Below are positions 31,613 to 41,002 of a DNA stretch of 47,500 nt, one piece after another. The stretch is from an uncultured Ruminococcus sp. (GTDB lineage: Bacteria; Bacillota; Clostridia; Lachnospirales; Lachnospiraceae). How positions within the stretch are numbered: the stretch's first letter is position 1; the number at the start of each line of letters is the position of its first letter. The position numbers and the translations under genes are program-made. The DNA lies in contig FMEL01000004.1 of assembly GCA_900066355.1 (NCBI GenBank), positions 1 to 47,500 on the forward strand, written 5' to 3'. The notes under the pieces were generated by a model. It ran no database searches and had not been told where the DNA came from. It worked only from the letters and a program-made list of their open reading frames with translations.

Positions 31613-32512
31613 GTGAATTCCAAGAAAAAAGGCATGACTCTGGTTGCGAAACAGAGAGCTGCAGGCTGGTTATTCCTTGCACCTGCGTCTATCATGATCG
31701 CAGTTATGAGCTTTTATCCGATGATTCGTGCGTTCATCATTTCTTTACAGACGGGCGCTGGCGCAAATATGAGATTTGCAGAGCCAATTTTCAGTAACTA
31801 CAAACGTATTATGGCAGATAAAGTATTTCAGCAGTCTATTGTAAATACTTTTCTTTACCTGATCATTCAGGTGCCGATCATGCTTGTGCTTGCGATTCTT
31901 CTGGCACAGCTTCTGAACAACAAAGACCTGAAATTCAGAGGATTTTTCCGTACATGTGTATTCCTTCCATGTGCAACATCTCTGGTTTCCTACTCACTGA
32001 TTTTCCGTTCCATGTTTGCTACAGACGGTCTTATCAACAGTATTCTGATCAAACTTGGAATCTTATCAACCGGCTATAACTTCCTCGGTAATTCAACCAG
32101 TGCAAAGATCGTAATCATCCTGGCGCTGATCTGGAGATGGACAGGATACAACATGGTATTCTATCTGGCAGGTCTTCAGAATATTGAATATTCCGTATAT
32201 GAGGCAGCAAAGATCGACGGTGCCAACGGCTGGAAGACATTCTGGAAGATCACTGTTCCGCTTCTGAAACCGACAATTATCATGACTTTCATCATGTCAA
32301 TCAATGGTACACTGCAGTTGTTCGATGAGTCTGTCAACCTGACAAAAGGTGGACCGGCAAACTCCACAATCACAATGTCCCACTATATTTACAACACATG
32401 CTTTATTAACGTACCGAACTTTGGATATGCATCAGCAATGTCATTTATCATATTTATCATGGTAGCTGTACTTGCATTTATCAACTTGAAAGTAGGTGAT
32501 ACACGTGACTAA
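31613..32512 (+). CDS. Sugar ABC transporter permease, first subunit
   Basis: This 299-residue permease of the MalF type has six membrane helices and the EAA loop VYEAAKIDGANGWKTFWKIT that contacts the ATPase. I chose GTG 31613, preceded by GGGGGAG; the longer TTG at 31595 would overlap that ribosome binding site. It ends 8 nt into the next permease gene. No ATPase is encoded in the operon, so an MsmK/MsmX-like shared ATPase elsewhere is expected. Confidence 0.93.
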   Translation: MNSKKKGMTLVAKQRAAGWLFLAPASIMIAVMSFYPMIRAFIISLQTGAGANMRFAEPIFSNYKRIMADKVFQQSIVNTFLYLIIQVPIMLVLAILLAQLLNNKDLKFRGFFRTCVFLPCATSLVSYSLIFRSMFATDGLINSILIKLGILSTGYNFLGNSTSAKIVIILALIWRWTGYNMVFYLAGLQNIEYSVYEAAKIDGANGWKTFWKITVPLLKPTIIMTFIMSINGTLQLFDESVNLTKGGPANSTITMSHYIYNTCFINVPNFGYASAMSFIIFIMVAVLAFINLKVGDTRD

Positions 32513-33332
32513 GAAAAACAAATCAGCCATTCAGAGAAGATTGATTCCTACATATATTTTTCTGATCATCGTGTCATTTATTTCGGTATTTCCGTTATAC
32601 TGGATGATCTCAGCCGCAACTAATACATCAACAGATGTATCCCGTGGACGAATTATTCCGGGAAGTCATTTCATGGAAAACTTCAATAATCTGACAGCAC
32701 AGCAGCCACTTTGGAGAGCACTTGGAAACTCTTTCTTCTATGCGATCCTTACTACAGTGATCTGTCTGCTTATCTGTTCTATCGCAGGATATGGATTTGA
32801 AGTATACCATGACAAAGGAAAAGACAGACTGTTTTCTATTTTGCTGCTTGCTATGATGGTTCCGCAGGTTGCAACTATGGTTCCGTTATTCAAGATGTTC
32901 TCCAAAGCAGGACTCCTGAATACAGCAATTGGTTTTATTCTTCCGATTATTTCTACACCGTTTATGATCATGATGTTCCGTCAGAACGCAAGATCTTTCC
33001 CTGTGGATATTATCGAAGCAGCTCGTATTGATGGACTGAGTGAAGTAAGAATCTTCTTCCAGATGTTCGTTCCTACTATGAAATCCACATATGCAGCTGC
33101 AGCAGTTATTACCTTTATGAATGCATGGAACTCTTACCTGTGGCCGAAGGTAATTATGACTGATAACAAAGCGATGACAATGCCAATGTTGATCGCCAAC
33201 CTGATCACCGGTTATGTAACAGATTATGGTATGCTGATGTGCGGCGTATTATTCTGTTCTATCCCGACAATGGTTGTATTTTTCGTACTGCAGAAACAGT
33301 TTGCTGAAGGTATCACAGGTGCAGTTAAGTAA
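32505..33332 (+). CDS. Sugar ABC transporter permease, second subunit
   Basis: This 275-residue permease of the MalG type has six membrane helices, the WMISAATNTSTDV segment after the first helix, and the EAA loop IIEAARIDGLSEVRIFFQMF. I chose GTG 32505 after AGGTG; the reading frame also offers GTG 32496. It overlaps the first permease gene by 8 bp, implying coupled translation and equal amounts. It ends at a structured region before the beta-galactosidase. Confidence 0.93.
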   Translation: MTKKNKSAIQRRLIPTYIFLIIVSFISVFPLYWMISAATNTSTDVSRGRIIPGSHFMENFNNLTAQQPLWRALGNSFFYAILTTVICLLICSIAGYGFEVYHDKGKDRLFSILLLAMMVPQVATMVPLFKMFSKAGLLNTAIGFILPIISTPFMIMMFRQNARSFPVDIIEAARIDGLSEVRIFFQMFVPTMKSTYAAAAVITFMNAWNSYLWPKVIMTDNKAMTMPMLIANLITGYVTDYGMLMCGVLFCSIPTMVVFFVLQKQFAEGITGAVK

Positions 33333-33359
33333 AGTGCAACACCAGGGTTAAAAGGTCAA

Positions 33360-33477
33360 AATGTCGTTCATGCCTGCATGATAAGACATTAACGAAATTT
33401 AAAATAAGGATGCTGCGTGGTCCAGTGGGTATATTGCATAATATGTCCCGTACAGATTATGTAGCATCCTTTTTTTG
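33360..33477 (+). terminator. Two-hairpin element with terminator before the GH2 gene
   Basis: The first hairpin is AATGTC (33360-33365)/GACATT (33385-33390) with an inner CATGC/GCATG. The second is AAGGATGCTGC (33406-33416)/GTAGCATCCTT (33461-33471) followed by a T run, and it contains an inner GGGTATATT/AATATGTCCC-like arm. No promoter is visible in the ~30 nt before the GH2 gene, so the enzymes would depend on read-through of this terminator, which may set the ratio of transport to hydrolysis. Confidence 0.7.
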
Positions 33478-33503
33478 CAAAATTTAACAACAGGAGGATA
33501 AGA

Positions 33504-36500
33504 ATGAAAACTTTTGATTATTCTTTAGTAAAAGATCCGCAGTATTTCAAAGACGGAAGAATGGATGCACATTCTGACCATACATATTACAGAGATGGAG
33601 AGGAAGCGAAGGAAAAAGAGACTTCCTTCCGTTATGATCTCAACGGAATCTGGAAATTCCACTATGCCCGTAACTATGGAAGTGCGATTCCGGAATTTGA
33701 AAAAACAGAATATTGCTGCAAAGACTGGGATGATATCCGTGTACCTGCACATATCCAGATGGAAGGATATGATGTACCGCAGTATGCCAACGTACAGTAT
33801 CCGTGGGAAGGTCATGAGGACATTCATCCGGGTGAGATTCCGGAGCATTTTAATCCGGTTGCAAGCTATGTAAAATACTTTGAGGTTCCGGAGGAAATGC
33901 AGGGAAAACGTCTCTTTATCTCTTTCCAGGGAGCAGAGAGTGGCATTGCATTATGGCTCAACGGACATTTTGTCGGATACAGTGAGGACTCCTTTACACC
34001 GTCAGAATTTGAATTGACCGAGTATGTAAAAGAAGGTGAAAACAAACTTGCAGCACAGGTATTCAAATGGACAGCAAGCAGCTGGTGCGAAGATCAGGAC
34101 TTCTTCCGTTTCTCCGGAATCTACAGAGATGTTTATCTTTATACAGTACCGGAAGTTCATGTTTATGACCTTCAGATCCGTGCAATTCCGGATGAAACTT
34201 TAAGTGCAGCAGCACTTGAGATCAGAACAAATACATGGGGGAAAGGTGAAGTAAAAATTACACTTTCCAAAGATGGAAAGACTGTAATTGAAGACAAAAA
34301 AGCACTGGATGGCGAAGAAATCTACGCATGGAAAGTAGAAAATCCGGTACTCTGGAGTGCAGAAGATCCGCAGCTTTATGATCTGACAATGGAGATATAT
34401 AACGAGTCCGGTGAACTTCAGGAAGTGATTCCGCAGAAAGTTGGATTCCGTCGTTTCGAAATGAAAGACGGAATTATGACACTGAACGGCAAACGTATCG
34501 TATTCAAGGGTGTGAACCGTCATGAATTCAGCTCTGTAAGCGGACGTCATGTCTCCGAAGAAGAGCTTCGCAAAGACCTTAAGATCATGAAACAGAACAA
34601 TATCAATGCGATCCGTACCTGTCATTATCCGGATGCTTCCCGGATCTATCAGCTCTGTGACGAATACGGAATCTATATGATCGATGAGACAAATCTGGAA
34701 TCTCATGGTTCCTGGGATATCGCAGAGTTTACAAAAGACTATACCTATGTCGTGCCTCATGACAAACCGGAATGGCTGGATATGTTGCTTGACCGTGCAA
34801 ACTCCATGTATCAGAGAGACAAGAATCATGCAGCGATCCTGATCTGGTCCTGCGGAAATGAGTCCTTCGGAGGAAAGGATATTTTTGAAATGTCACAGTT
34901 CTTCCATAAGGCAGACCCGACCCGCCTGGTCCACTATGAAGGAGTCTGCCATGACCGCAGATACAACGATACCAGTGATATGGAAAGCCAGATGTATCCG
35001 TCTGTAGAAGCAATCAAAGAATTCCTTGCAAAGGACAACTCCAAACCGTTTGTCTGCTGTGAATACACACATGCAATGGGAAATTCCTGTGGTGCAATGC
35101 ACAAATATACCGATCTGACAGACACGGAGCCGAAGTATCAGGGCGGATTTATATGGGATTATATTGATCAGTCTATCTACAAAAAAGACCGCTACGGTAA
35201 AGAATTCCAGGCATACGGCGGTGACTTCGGAGAACGTCCGACCGATTATAATTTCAGTGGAAATGGTATTGCATACGGCGGAAACAGAGATGCTTCTCCG
35301 AAGATGCAGGAAGTGAAGTTCAATTACCAGAACATCACTGCAGAAGTCAGCGCAGACAGCGTAAAAGTCATCAACAAGAACCTGTTTGTAAATACAGATA
35401 TTTTTGACTGCAAGGTTACGGTTGCGAAGGATGGTAAGGTGATCCGTAAAGCGTCTCTTGCGACAGCAGTTGCTCCGTTAAGTGAAGAAGTTTATGCACT
35501 TCCTCTTGCAAAAGAAGAGAAACCAGGCGAATATGCAGTAACCGTTTCATTCCATCTGAAAGAGGATAAAGTATGGGCAGAAGCGGGACATGAAGTTGCT
35601 TTCGGACAGTATATATATAAGGTAGAAGCACCGAAAAAGGCATGCCCTGAAGGAGTAGAAGTGATTCGCAGTACACACAATATCGGTGTCAGAGGCACAC
35701 ATTTTGAAGTCCTTTTCTCCGTATTAAACGGCGGACTGGTATCTTATAAATATGCCGGCAAAGAGATGATCGAGGCGATTCCGAAACCAAACTTCTGGCG
35801 TGCACCAACTGACAACGACTGTGGAAATCTTATGGGAATGCGCTATGGTCAGTGGAAAATTGCCAGCATGTACTTAAGTCACAAGGACTTCCGCAAGGGA
35901 CCGTATGGCCCGGGAAATGTACCGGAAGTAGAAGTGAATGAAAAGACTGTAAAGGTAACTTATACATACCTTATGCCGACTACACCGACCAGTGAATGCA
36001 AACTTTCCTACGAAGTGTTCGGAGATGGAAGAGTAAAAACAACGCTTACTTATGACCCGGTTAAAGAACTCGGAGATATGCCGGAATTTGGTGTAATCTT
36101 CAAATTTAATGCAGATTACGACCGCGTAGAATGGTATGGACTTGGTGAGACAGAAACCTATTCTGACCGTAAAAAAGGTGCAAAACTCGGTATCTATGCA
36201 AACAAAGTTGCAGATAACATGGCAAGATATATGGTTCCACAGGAATGTGGTGCAAAAGAAGAAGTCCGCTGGGCAAAAGTAACTGACCGCAAAGGCAGAG
36301 GAATGCTCTTTGAGATGGATGAACACAACGGACCGATGATGTTCTCTGCACTTCCATACACTCCACATGAGATGGAAAATGCAATGCACCCATACGAACT
36401 TCCAGAGGTTCATTACACCGTTGTACGTGCTGCAAAAGGTCAGATGGGAATCGGCGGTGACGACAGCTGGGGAGCTCGTACACATGAAGAATATTTGCTG

Positions 36501-36548
36501 AAGACCGACAAAAAAATGGAATTTTCTTTTGTATTTAAAGGAATTTAA
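33504..36548 (+). CDS. lacZ: Beta-galactosidase, glycoside hydrolase family 2
   Basis: This 1014-residue cytoplasmic enzyme matches LacZ in length and motifs. The acid/base is E453 (SCGNESFGGKD) and the nucleophile is E520 (CCEYTHAMGNS). It cleaves terminal beta-galactose from lactose or galacto-oligosaccharides. The N-terminal jelly-roll contains RVPAHIQ and CEDQDFFRFSGIYRDV, and the C-terminal domain has the usual FWRAPTDND phrase. The ribosome binding site AGGAGG precedes the ATG. It is followed by a second beta-galactosidase of another family. Confidence 0.95.
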   Translation: MKTFDYSLVKDPQYFKDGRMDAHSDHTYYRDGEEAKEKETSFRYDLNGIWKFHYARNYGSAIPEFEKTEYCCKDWDDIRVPAHIQMEGYDVPQYANVQYPWEGHEDIHPGEIPEHFNPVASYVKYFEVPEEMQGKRLFISFQGAESGIALWLNGHFVGYSEDSFTPSEFELTEYVKEGENKLAAQVFKWTASSWCEDQDFFRFSGIYRDVYLYTVPEVHVYDLQIRAIPDETLSAAALEIRTNTWGKGEVKITLSKDGKTVIEDKKALDGEEIYAWKVENPVLWSAEDPQLYDLTMEIYNESGELQEVIPQKVGFRRFEMKDGIMTLNGKRIVFKGVNRHEFSSVSGRHVSEEELRKDLKIMKQNNINAIRTCHYPDASRIYQLCDEYGIYMIDETNLESHGSWDIAEFTKDYTYVVPHDKPEWLDMLLDRANSMYQRDKNHAAILIWSCGNESFGGKDIFEMSQFFHKADPTRLVHYEGVCHDRRYNDTSDMESQMYPSVEAIKEFLAKDNSKPFVCCEYTHAMGNSCGAMHKYTDLTDTEPKYQGGFIWDYIDQSIYKKDRYGKEFQAYGGDFGERPTDYNFSGNGIAYGGNRDASPKMQEVKFNYQNITAEVSADSVKVINKNLFVNTDIFDCKVTVAKDGKVIRKASLATAVAPLSEEVYALPLAKEEKPGEYAVTVSFHLKEDKVWAEAGHEVAFGQYIYKVEAPKKACPEGVEVIRSTHNIGVRGTHFEVLFSVLNGGLVSYKYAGKEMIEAIPKPNFWRAPTDNDCGNLMGMRYGQWKIASMYLSHKDFRKGPYGPGNVPEVEVNEKTVKVTYTYLMPTTPTSECKLSYEVFGDGRVKTTLTYDPVKELGDMPEFGVIFKFNADYDRVEWYGLGETETYSDRKKGAKLGIYANKVADNMARYMVPQECGAKEEVRWAKVTDRKGRGMLFEMDEHNGPMMFSALPYTPHEMENAMHPYELPEVHYTVVRAAKGQMGIGGDDSWGARTHEEYLLKTDKKMEFSFVFKGI

Positions 36549-36559
36549 GAGGAGAAAAA

Positions 36560-38584
36560 ATGGCTGAACAGATTAAATACGGACGTTATCTTCATGGTGG
36601 AGATTATAATCCGGAGCAGTGGCTTGACCGCCCGGATATTCTTCAGAAAGACATTGAATATTTCAAGAAAGCACATATCAACACAGTGTCTGTAGGAATT
36701 TTTTCATGGGCTGTTCTTGAACCGGAAGAAGGAAAATACAACTTCGACTGGCTTGAAGAAATCATCAATAATCTTTATAAAGAGGGAATCTATACCATCC
36801 TTGCAACCCCGTCAGGTGCAAGACCAAAATGGATGGCAGACAAATACGAAGAAGTCCTGCGTATGGATCCGGACAGAACAAGAAGATTCTTCGGTGGCAG
36901 ACATAACCACTGCTTCACCTCTCCGGTATACAGAGAAAAGGTCCATGCGATCGATAAGAAGTTAGCCGAAAGATTCGGCAAACATCCGGCAGTTATGCTG
37001 TGGCATATTTCCAATGAATTTGGCGGTGAATGCCACTGCCCGCTGTGTCAGGCGAAGTTCAGAGAGTGGCTGAAAGAGAAATATGGCACGATTGAAAACC
37101 TTAATAAGAGCTGGTGTACTACATTCTGGAGTCACATCTACAACAGCTTTGATCAGATTGAAAGTCCGTCCACAAAAGGTGAAAATGAACTTCATGCTCT
37201 GAAACTTGACTGGAAACGTTTTGTGACAGATCAGACGATCGATTTTATCAAAAATGAAGTAGATGCAATCCGTGAGGGCGGTTCAGAACTGCCTGTGACG
37301 GCAAACCTGATGTATGATTATGACGGCCTGGATTATAAGAAATTCAAAGATGTTCTCGATATTGTCTCCTGGGATAACTATCCGGGATGGCACAAAAAAG
37401 AAGAATATGTCACAGCCGTTGATGCGGCGATGCAGCATGACCTGATGCGCAGCATCAAGAAGGCTCCGTTCATTCTTATGGAATCCTGCCCGTCTGCAAC
37501 GAACTGGAAACCGATCAATAAACTTAAGAAACCGGGAATGCTTCTGGCTGCTTCTCTTCAGGCAGTTGCTCACGGTTCAGACAGTGTTTTGTATTTCCAG
37601 CTCCGTCAGAGTCAGGGTGCTTCAGAGAAATTCCACGGTGCGGTGATCGATCATTACGGTAAAGACGATACCCGTGTTTTCCGTGAAGTGACAGAGGTTG
37701 GAGAAGCTCTGGAACAGATTCAGGAAACGGTTGGAACTAACATGAAATCTCTGGCAGCGGTTCTCTATGACCGTGAAAACGACTGGGCGATCGCAGATGT
37801 ACAGGGACCGCGAAATGAAGATATGCATTATCGTGAAAATGTGCAGAAGAACTACCGCGCGCTGAGAGAACAGGGATTGAATGTAGATATTATCGCGATG
37901 GAACATGACCTTGCAGACTACAAAGTTCTGGCAGCTCCGATGGCATATATGTTTAAAGACGGATACGAAGAAAAACTCCGTGCCTATGTAGAAAACGGCG
38001 GAACTCTGGTACTTTCCTACTGGTCAGGGCTGGTTGACGGTACTGACAGATGTTTCCTCGGCGGAACTCCGTATGGTCTGATGGATGCAGCCGGAATCCG
38101 CAGCACAGAAATCGATGCGCTGTATGACTGGGAAGAAAACCATGCGATTCCAGAGGCGGGAAGTCACCTTGGAATCAGCAACGTATATACCTGCAAAAAC
38201 CTCTGTGAACTGGTCGAGGTTTCCGATGCGGAAGTGTTGATGCGTTATGGCGAAGATTTCTATCAGGGATATCCGGTACTGACACACAAAGCATTCGGCA
38301 AAGGCCATGTATACTATGTATGCGCTGATATGGAACTTGGATTCTATCAGGATTTCTATGGCAGAGTAGCAGCAGAAGCCGGATTGAAATCACCAGTTGA
38401 ATTTATTCCTGAAGGTGTTTCAGTAACAGTCAGAGAAAGTGAGGACACAGAATATCTCTTCATCCAGAACTACGCGCGTAAGCCACAGACCGTTGCTGTT
38501 CCGGCAGAGTATGAACTGCTCTACGGAACTGAAAGCGAAGTCATGGCGCCGCTTCAGACAAAGATTCTGAAGAAAAGTAAATAA
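36560..38584 (+). CDS. Beta-galactosidase, glycoside hydrolase family 42
   Basis: This 674-residue enzyme is a GH42 beta-galactosidase. It has GGDYNPEQW at the start, the acid/base E153 (HISNEFGGECHC), and the nucleophile E308 (LMESCPS). The cysteines C(HC) and CPLC near 160-167 are the usual GH42 zinc site. GH42 enzymes often act on galactan or galacto-oligosaccharides rather than lactose. It lacks a signal peptide, so it is cytoplasmic. It is the last gene of the galactoside operon. The ribosome binding site is GAGGAG. Confidence 0.94.
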   Translation: MAEQIKYGRYLHGGDYNPEQWLDRPDILQKDIEYFKKAHINTVSVGIFSWAVLEPEEGKYNFDWLEEIINNLYKEGIYTILATPSGARPKWMADKYEEVLRMDPDRTRRFFGGRHNHCFTSPVYREKVHAIDKKLAERFGKHPAVMLWHISNEFGGECHCPLCQAKFREWLKEKYGTIENLNKSWCTTFWSHIYNSFDQIESPSTKGENELHALKLDWKRFVTDQTIDFIKNEVDAIREGGSELPVTANLMYDYDGLDYKKFKDVLDIVSWDNYPGWHKKEEYVTAVDAAMQHDLMRSIKKAPFILMESCPSATNWKPINKLKKPGMLLAASLQAVAHGSDSVLYFQLRQSQGASEKFHGAVIDHYGKDDTRVFREVTEVGEALEQIQETVGTNMKSLAAVLYDRENDWAIADVQGPRNEDMHYRENVQKNYRALREQGLNVDIIAMEHDLADYKVLAAPMAYMFKDGYEEKLRAYVENGGTLVLSYWSGLVDGTDRCFLGGTPYGLMDAAGIRSTEIDALYDWEENHAIPEAGSHLGISNVYTCKNLCELVEVSDAEVLMRYGEDFYQGYPVLTHKAFGKGHVYYVCADMELGFYQDFYGRVAAEAGLKSPVEFIPEGVSVTVRESEDTEYLFIQNYARKPQTVAVPAEYELLYGTESEVMAPLQTKILKKSK

Positions 38585-38593
38585 AACAAAAAC

Positions 38594-38624
38594 GAAGGGG
38601 CTGTCGAGAATAGACAGTCCCTTC
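38594..38624 (+). terminator. Terminator of the galactoside operon
   Basis: GAAGGGGCTGTC (38594-38605) pairs with GACAGTCCCTTC (38613-38624) with one G-U pair and a 7-nt loop. The T-rich tail is short because a group II intron starts 6 nt further on. Confidence 0.85.
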
Positions 38625-38630
38625 ATTATA

Positions 38631-40521
38631 GTGCGCCTTGCGGCGCACGTTTCTAATGGGTGAAAGTCCCTAATCCACCCTAGTAGTGGGAAGGATACAG
38701 CCAAGACCAAGGGTGTCCATCGTGAGGTGGAATCTGAAGGAAGGTGGAGGCAAATCTCTGGTCTGACGAACAGAAATCACATGAGGCTACAGTTAAGGAT
38801 AAGGTTGCTATACAAACCAAAGTCCAATAGCTACTCGGAATTAACTGTAGTAGAGGTGGCAGATGTATGGAGAGAAAGAAATGTGTGGTACCAAGGGAGG
38901 TCTCGTCAGCGGATGGAAACAGAGTATGAAATCCGTCAGTAACAACGAATGGCGAGAAGTCAGCAGAAGCCATAGTAAACCGATGGTTGCAAACATCGGC
39001 GAAGGGCTGAACTTTAGGAGACACAAGCAATGAAAGTAACTGAAAGTGGATTTAAGAACAGACAACTTCACATGGAAGACTATCTGCAAATGGTATCTGC
39101 GGAACAGAAAGAGTATGCAGAAGTGTTCGACTACTCTAAGATTACTGAAAAGAGCGGTGTCATCACAGACTATTGGACGAACAACCTCTTGGACTTGATT
39201 TTGCGAAAGGACAATCTTAATGAAGCCTACAAGCAAGTCAAGAGAAACAAGGGAAAAGGTGGAATTGATGGTATGCAGGTGGATGAACTTCTACCCTTCC
39301 TAAGAGAAAACCAAGAAATCCTAATCCAAGGGATAAGGGAAGGAAGATATAAGCCTAACCCGGTTCGAAGGGTAGAAATACCCAAGGAAACAAAAGGCGA
39401 GTTTCGAAAGCTGGGAGTTCCTACGGTTGTTGACAGGGTAATCCAACAGGCAATTGCACAGGAACTCTCGTCAATCTATGAGGATCAATTCTCAGAGAAC
39501 AGTTTTGGTTTCAGACCAAAGCGAGGAGCACATGATGCCCTCAGACAATGCCAAAAGAACGTAAACGATGGCTATGTATATGTGGTAGATATGGACTTGG
39601 AAAAGTTCTTTGACACAGTGTGCCAGAATAAGCTGATAGAAGTATTGTCAAGAACCATCAAAGATGGCAGAGTGATATCCTTAATACACAAATACCTGAA
39701 CGCGGGAGTAATCGCAAATGGAATATTTGAACGTACAGAGGTCGGTATGCCACAAGGTGGTCCGCTTAGTCCGTTGCTTAGTAATGTAATGCTGAATGAG
39801 TTGGACAAGGAACTGGCGAGCAGAGGACATAGATTTGTCCGATATGCAGACGACAGTATGATTTTTTGCAAAAGCAGCAAAAGTGCAGAAAGAACCTTGA
39901 AAAACATTATTCCGTTTATAGAAGGAAAACTATTCCTCAAAGTAAATCGGAAGAAAACAGAGGTGGCTCACATCAATAAAGTCAAATACCTTGGATATAC
40001 CTTTTGTAGATACAAGGGGAAATGCAGATTGAGAGTACACCCAAAGTCAGCCACCAAGATGAAGAATAAAATCAGAGAACTGACAGACAGAAATAATGGC
40101 ATGAGCAACACCAAAAGAGAAGAAAAATATCAACAATTCGTGCGAGGATGGGTAAATTACTTCAAACTTGCGGACATGAAGAAGCTTCTCAAAGAAACAG
40201 ATGAATGGGCAAGGCGCAGAATCAGAATGGTCTATTGGAAACAATGGAAGAAAATCAAAACAAAGTACCGAATGCTTAAAGCGCTAGGACTTAAACATTG
40301 GAAAGCAAAAGAACTTGCATGTAGCAGAAAAGGTTACTGGAGAATGGCAAAGGTACTGAACCAAATCTTTTCGAATAAAATAATAGCCAAGCTTGGATAC
40401 ACATCCATGCTTGACTATTATCTAGCAGTTTGTGAAAACTAGAGAACCGCCGTGTACCGAACGGTACGCACGGTGGTGTGAGAGGTCGGTTAATCAACTA
40501 ATGGTTAACCTCCTACTCGAT
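38631..40521 (+). mobile_element. Group II intron with its reverse transcriptase
   Basis: The 5' end is GTGCGCC at 38631, the usual GUGYG start. The RNA part runs to the reverse transcriptase at 39030. Domain V is the hairpin at 40446-40477 (ACCGCCGTG/CACGGTGGT around GTACC/GGTAC), and domain VI is AGGTCGGTTAA with TTAACCTCCT at about 40483-40514. The exact 3' end is not fixed: 40516 (after AC) or 40521 (after GAT) are both possible. It is inserted 6 nt behind a terminator stem, the position preferred by group IIC introns, and its protein lacks an HNH endonuclease. Insertion outside any gene avoids harm to the host. Confidence 0.85.
39030..40442 (+). CDS. ltrA: Group II intron-encoded reverse transcriptase/maturase
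   Basis: This 470-residue protein has the group II intron reverse transcriptase domains: GKGGIDGMQVDEL, RKLGVPTVVDRVIQQA, FGFRPKRGAHDAL, the active-site YADD (272-275, FVRYADDSMIFC), and a GIIM maturase part (QFVRGWVNYFKLADMKK). The C-terminus ends at GYTSMLDYYLAVCEN without an HNH endonuclease domain, so target-primed insertion would rely on nicked or single-stranded DNA. It promotes intron splicing and mobility. All core motifs are intact, so the intron may be active. Confidence 0.95.
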   Translation: MKVTESGFKNRQLHMEDYLQMVSAEQKEYAEVFDYSKITEKSGVITDYWTNNLLDLILRKDNLNEAYKQVKRNKGKGGIDGMQVDELLPFLRENQEILIQGIREGRYKPNPVRRVEIPKETKGEFRKLGVPTVVDRVIQQAIAQELSSIYEDQFSENSFGFRPKRGAHDALRQCQKNVNDGYVYVVDMDLEKFFDTVCQNKLIEVLSRTIKDGRVISLIHKYLNAGVIANGIFERTEVGMPQGGPLSPLLSNVMLNELDKELASRGHRFVRYADDSMIFCKSSKSAERTLKNIIPFIEGKLFLKVNRKKTEVAHINKVKYLGYTFCRYKGKCRLRVHPKSATKMKNKIRELTDRNNGMSNTKREEKYQQFVRGWVNYFKLADMKKLLKETDEWARRRIRMVYWKQWKKIKTKYRMLKALGLKHWKAKELACSRKGYWRMAKVLNQIFSNKIIAKLGYTSMLDYYLAVCEN

Positions 40522-40527
40522 TAGAAG

Positions 40528-40755
40528 TTATTTTAAGTTTAATTCTTTGAGCAAATCTTCCTGAGAAACAGATGGCTGATAATCAGGATTACCATTTTTA
40601 TAGGCATCCATAGCTGCCTGTTCATCAGGATCAGGCACAATCTGTTCGACATTATTAAGAGCAAAAGTGGAGAGAATCAGCTCCCAGACCTTTTGAGCAT
40701 CTGCTTCGCTCATAACAGTAACAGCCCCGAAAATTCGTTCTTTTATATTAGACAT
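40528..40755 (-). CDS. Antitoxin of a RelE-type module (probable)
   Basis: This 75-residue acidic protein (NIKERIFGAVTVMSEADAQK... PDPDEQAAMDAYKNG) has no motif I can name but lies 4 nt downstream of a RelE-like toxin gene, on the same strand. It is small and probably neutralises the toxin. I chose ATG 40755, preceded by AAGGAG; the frame runs further upstream without a better start. Toxin-before-antitoxin order is less common. Confidence 0.65.
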   Translation of the reverse strand: MSNIKERIFGAVTVMSEADAQKVWELILSTFALNNVEQIVPDPDEQAAMDAYKNGNPDYQPSVSQEDLLKELNLK

Positions 40756-40759
40756 AGTA

Positions 40760-41002
40760 TCACACTCCTTTATAAATCTGACCGCGGTTTCCAATATCAA
40801 TAATATCAATTATGATACCATCAACATTAAATAAAACTCTGAAATTTCCTACACGAAGACGATATCCGCCGGTTCCCTGCAATTTCTTTATATCACCTTC
40901 CAATGGAAGTCTGGAAATGGCAGTTATTAATCTTTTTTGCGAAAGAACATCCTGGCGCTTTAAAAATTTGATTGCCTTTTTGGAATATGAAATTTGAAAC
41001 AA
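40760..41002 (-). CDS. RelE/ParE superfamily toxin
   Basis: This 80-residue protein has the RelE/ParE pattern: FQISYSKKAIKFLKRQD, then IKKLQGTGGYRLRVGNFRVLF, and VDGIIIDIIDIGNRGQIY. It resembles mRNA interferases that cut in the ribosome. It is encoded upstream of its likely antitoxin with a 4-nt gap, so they are one transcript. The pair sits directly behind a group II intron, which probably did not bring it. The promoter is expected in the gap after 41003. Confidence 0.8.
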   Translation of the reverse strand: MFQISYSKKAIKFLKRQDVLSQKRLITAISRLPLEGDIKKLQGTGGYRLRVGNFRVLFNVDGIIIDIIDIGNRGQIYKGV

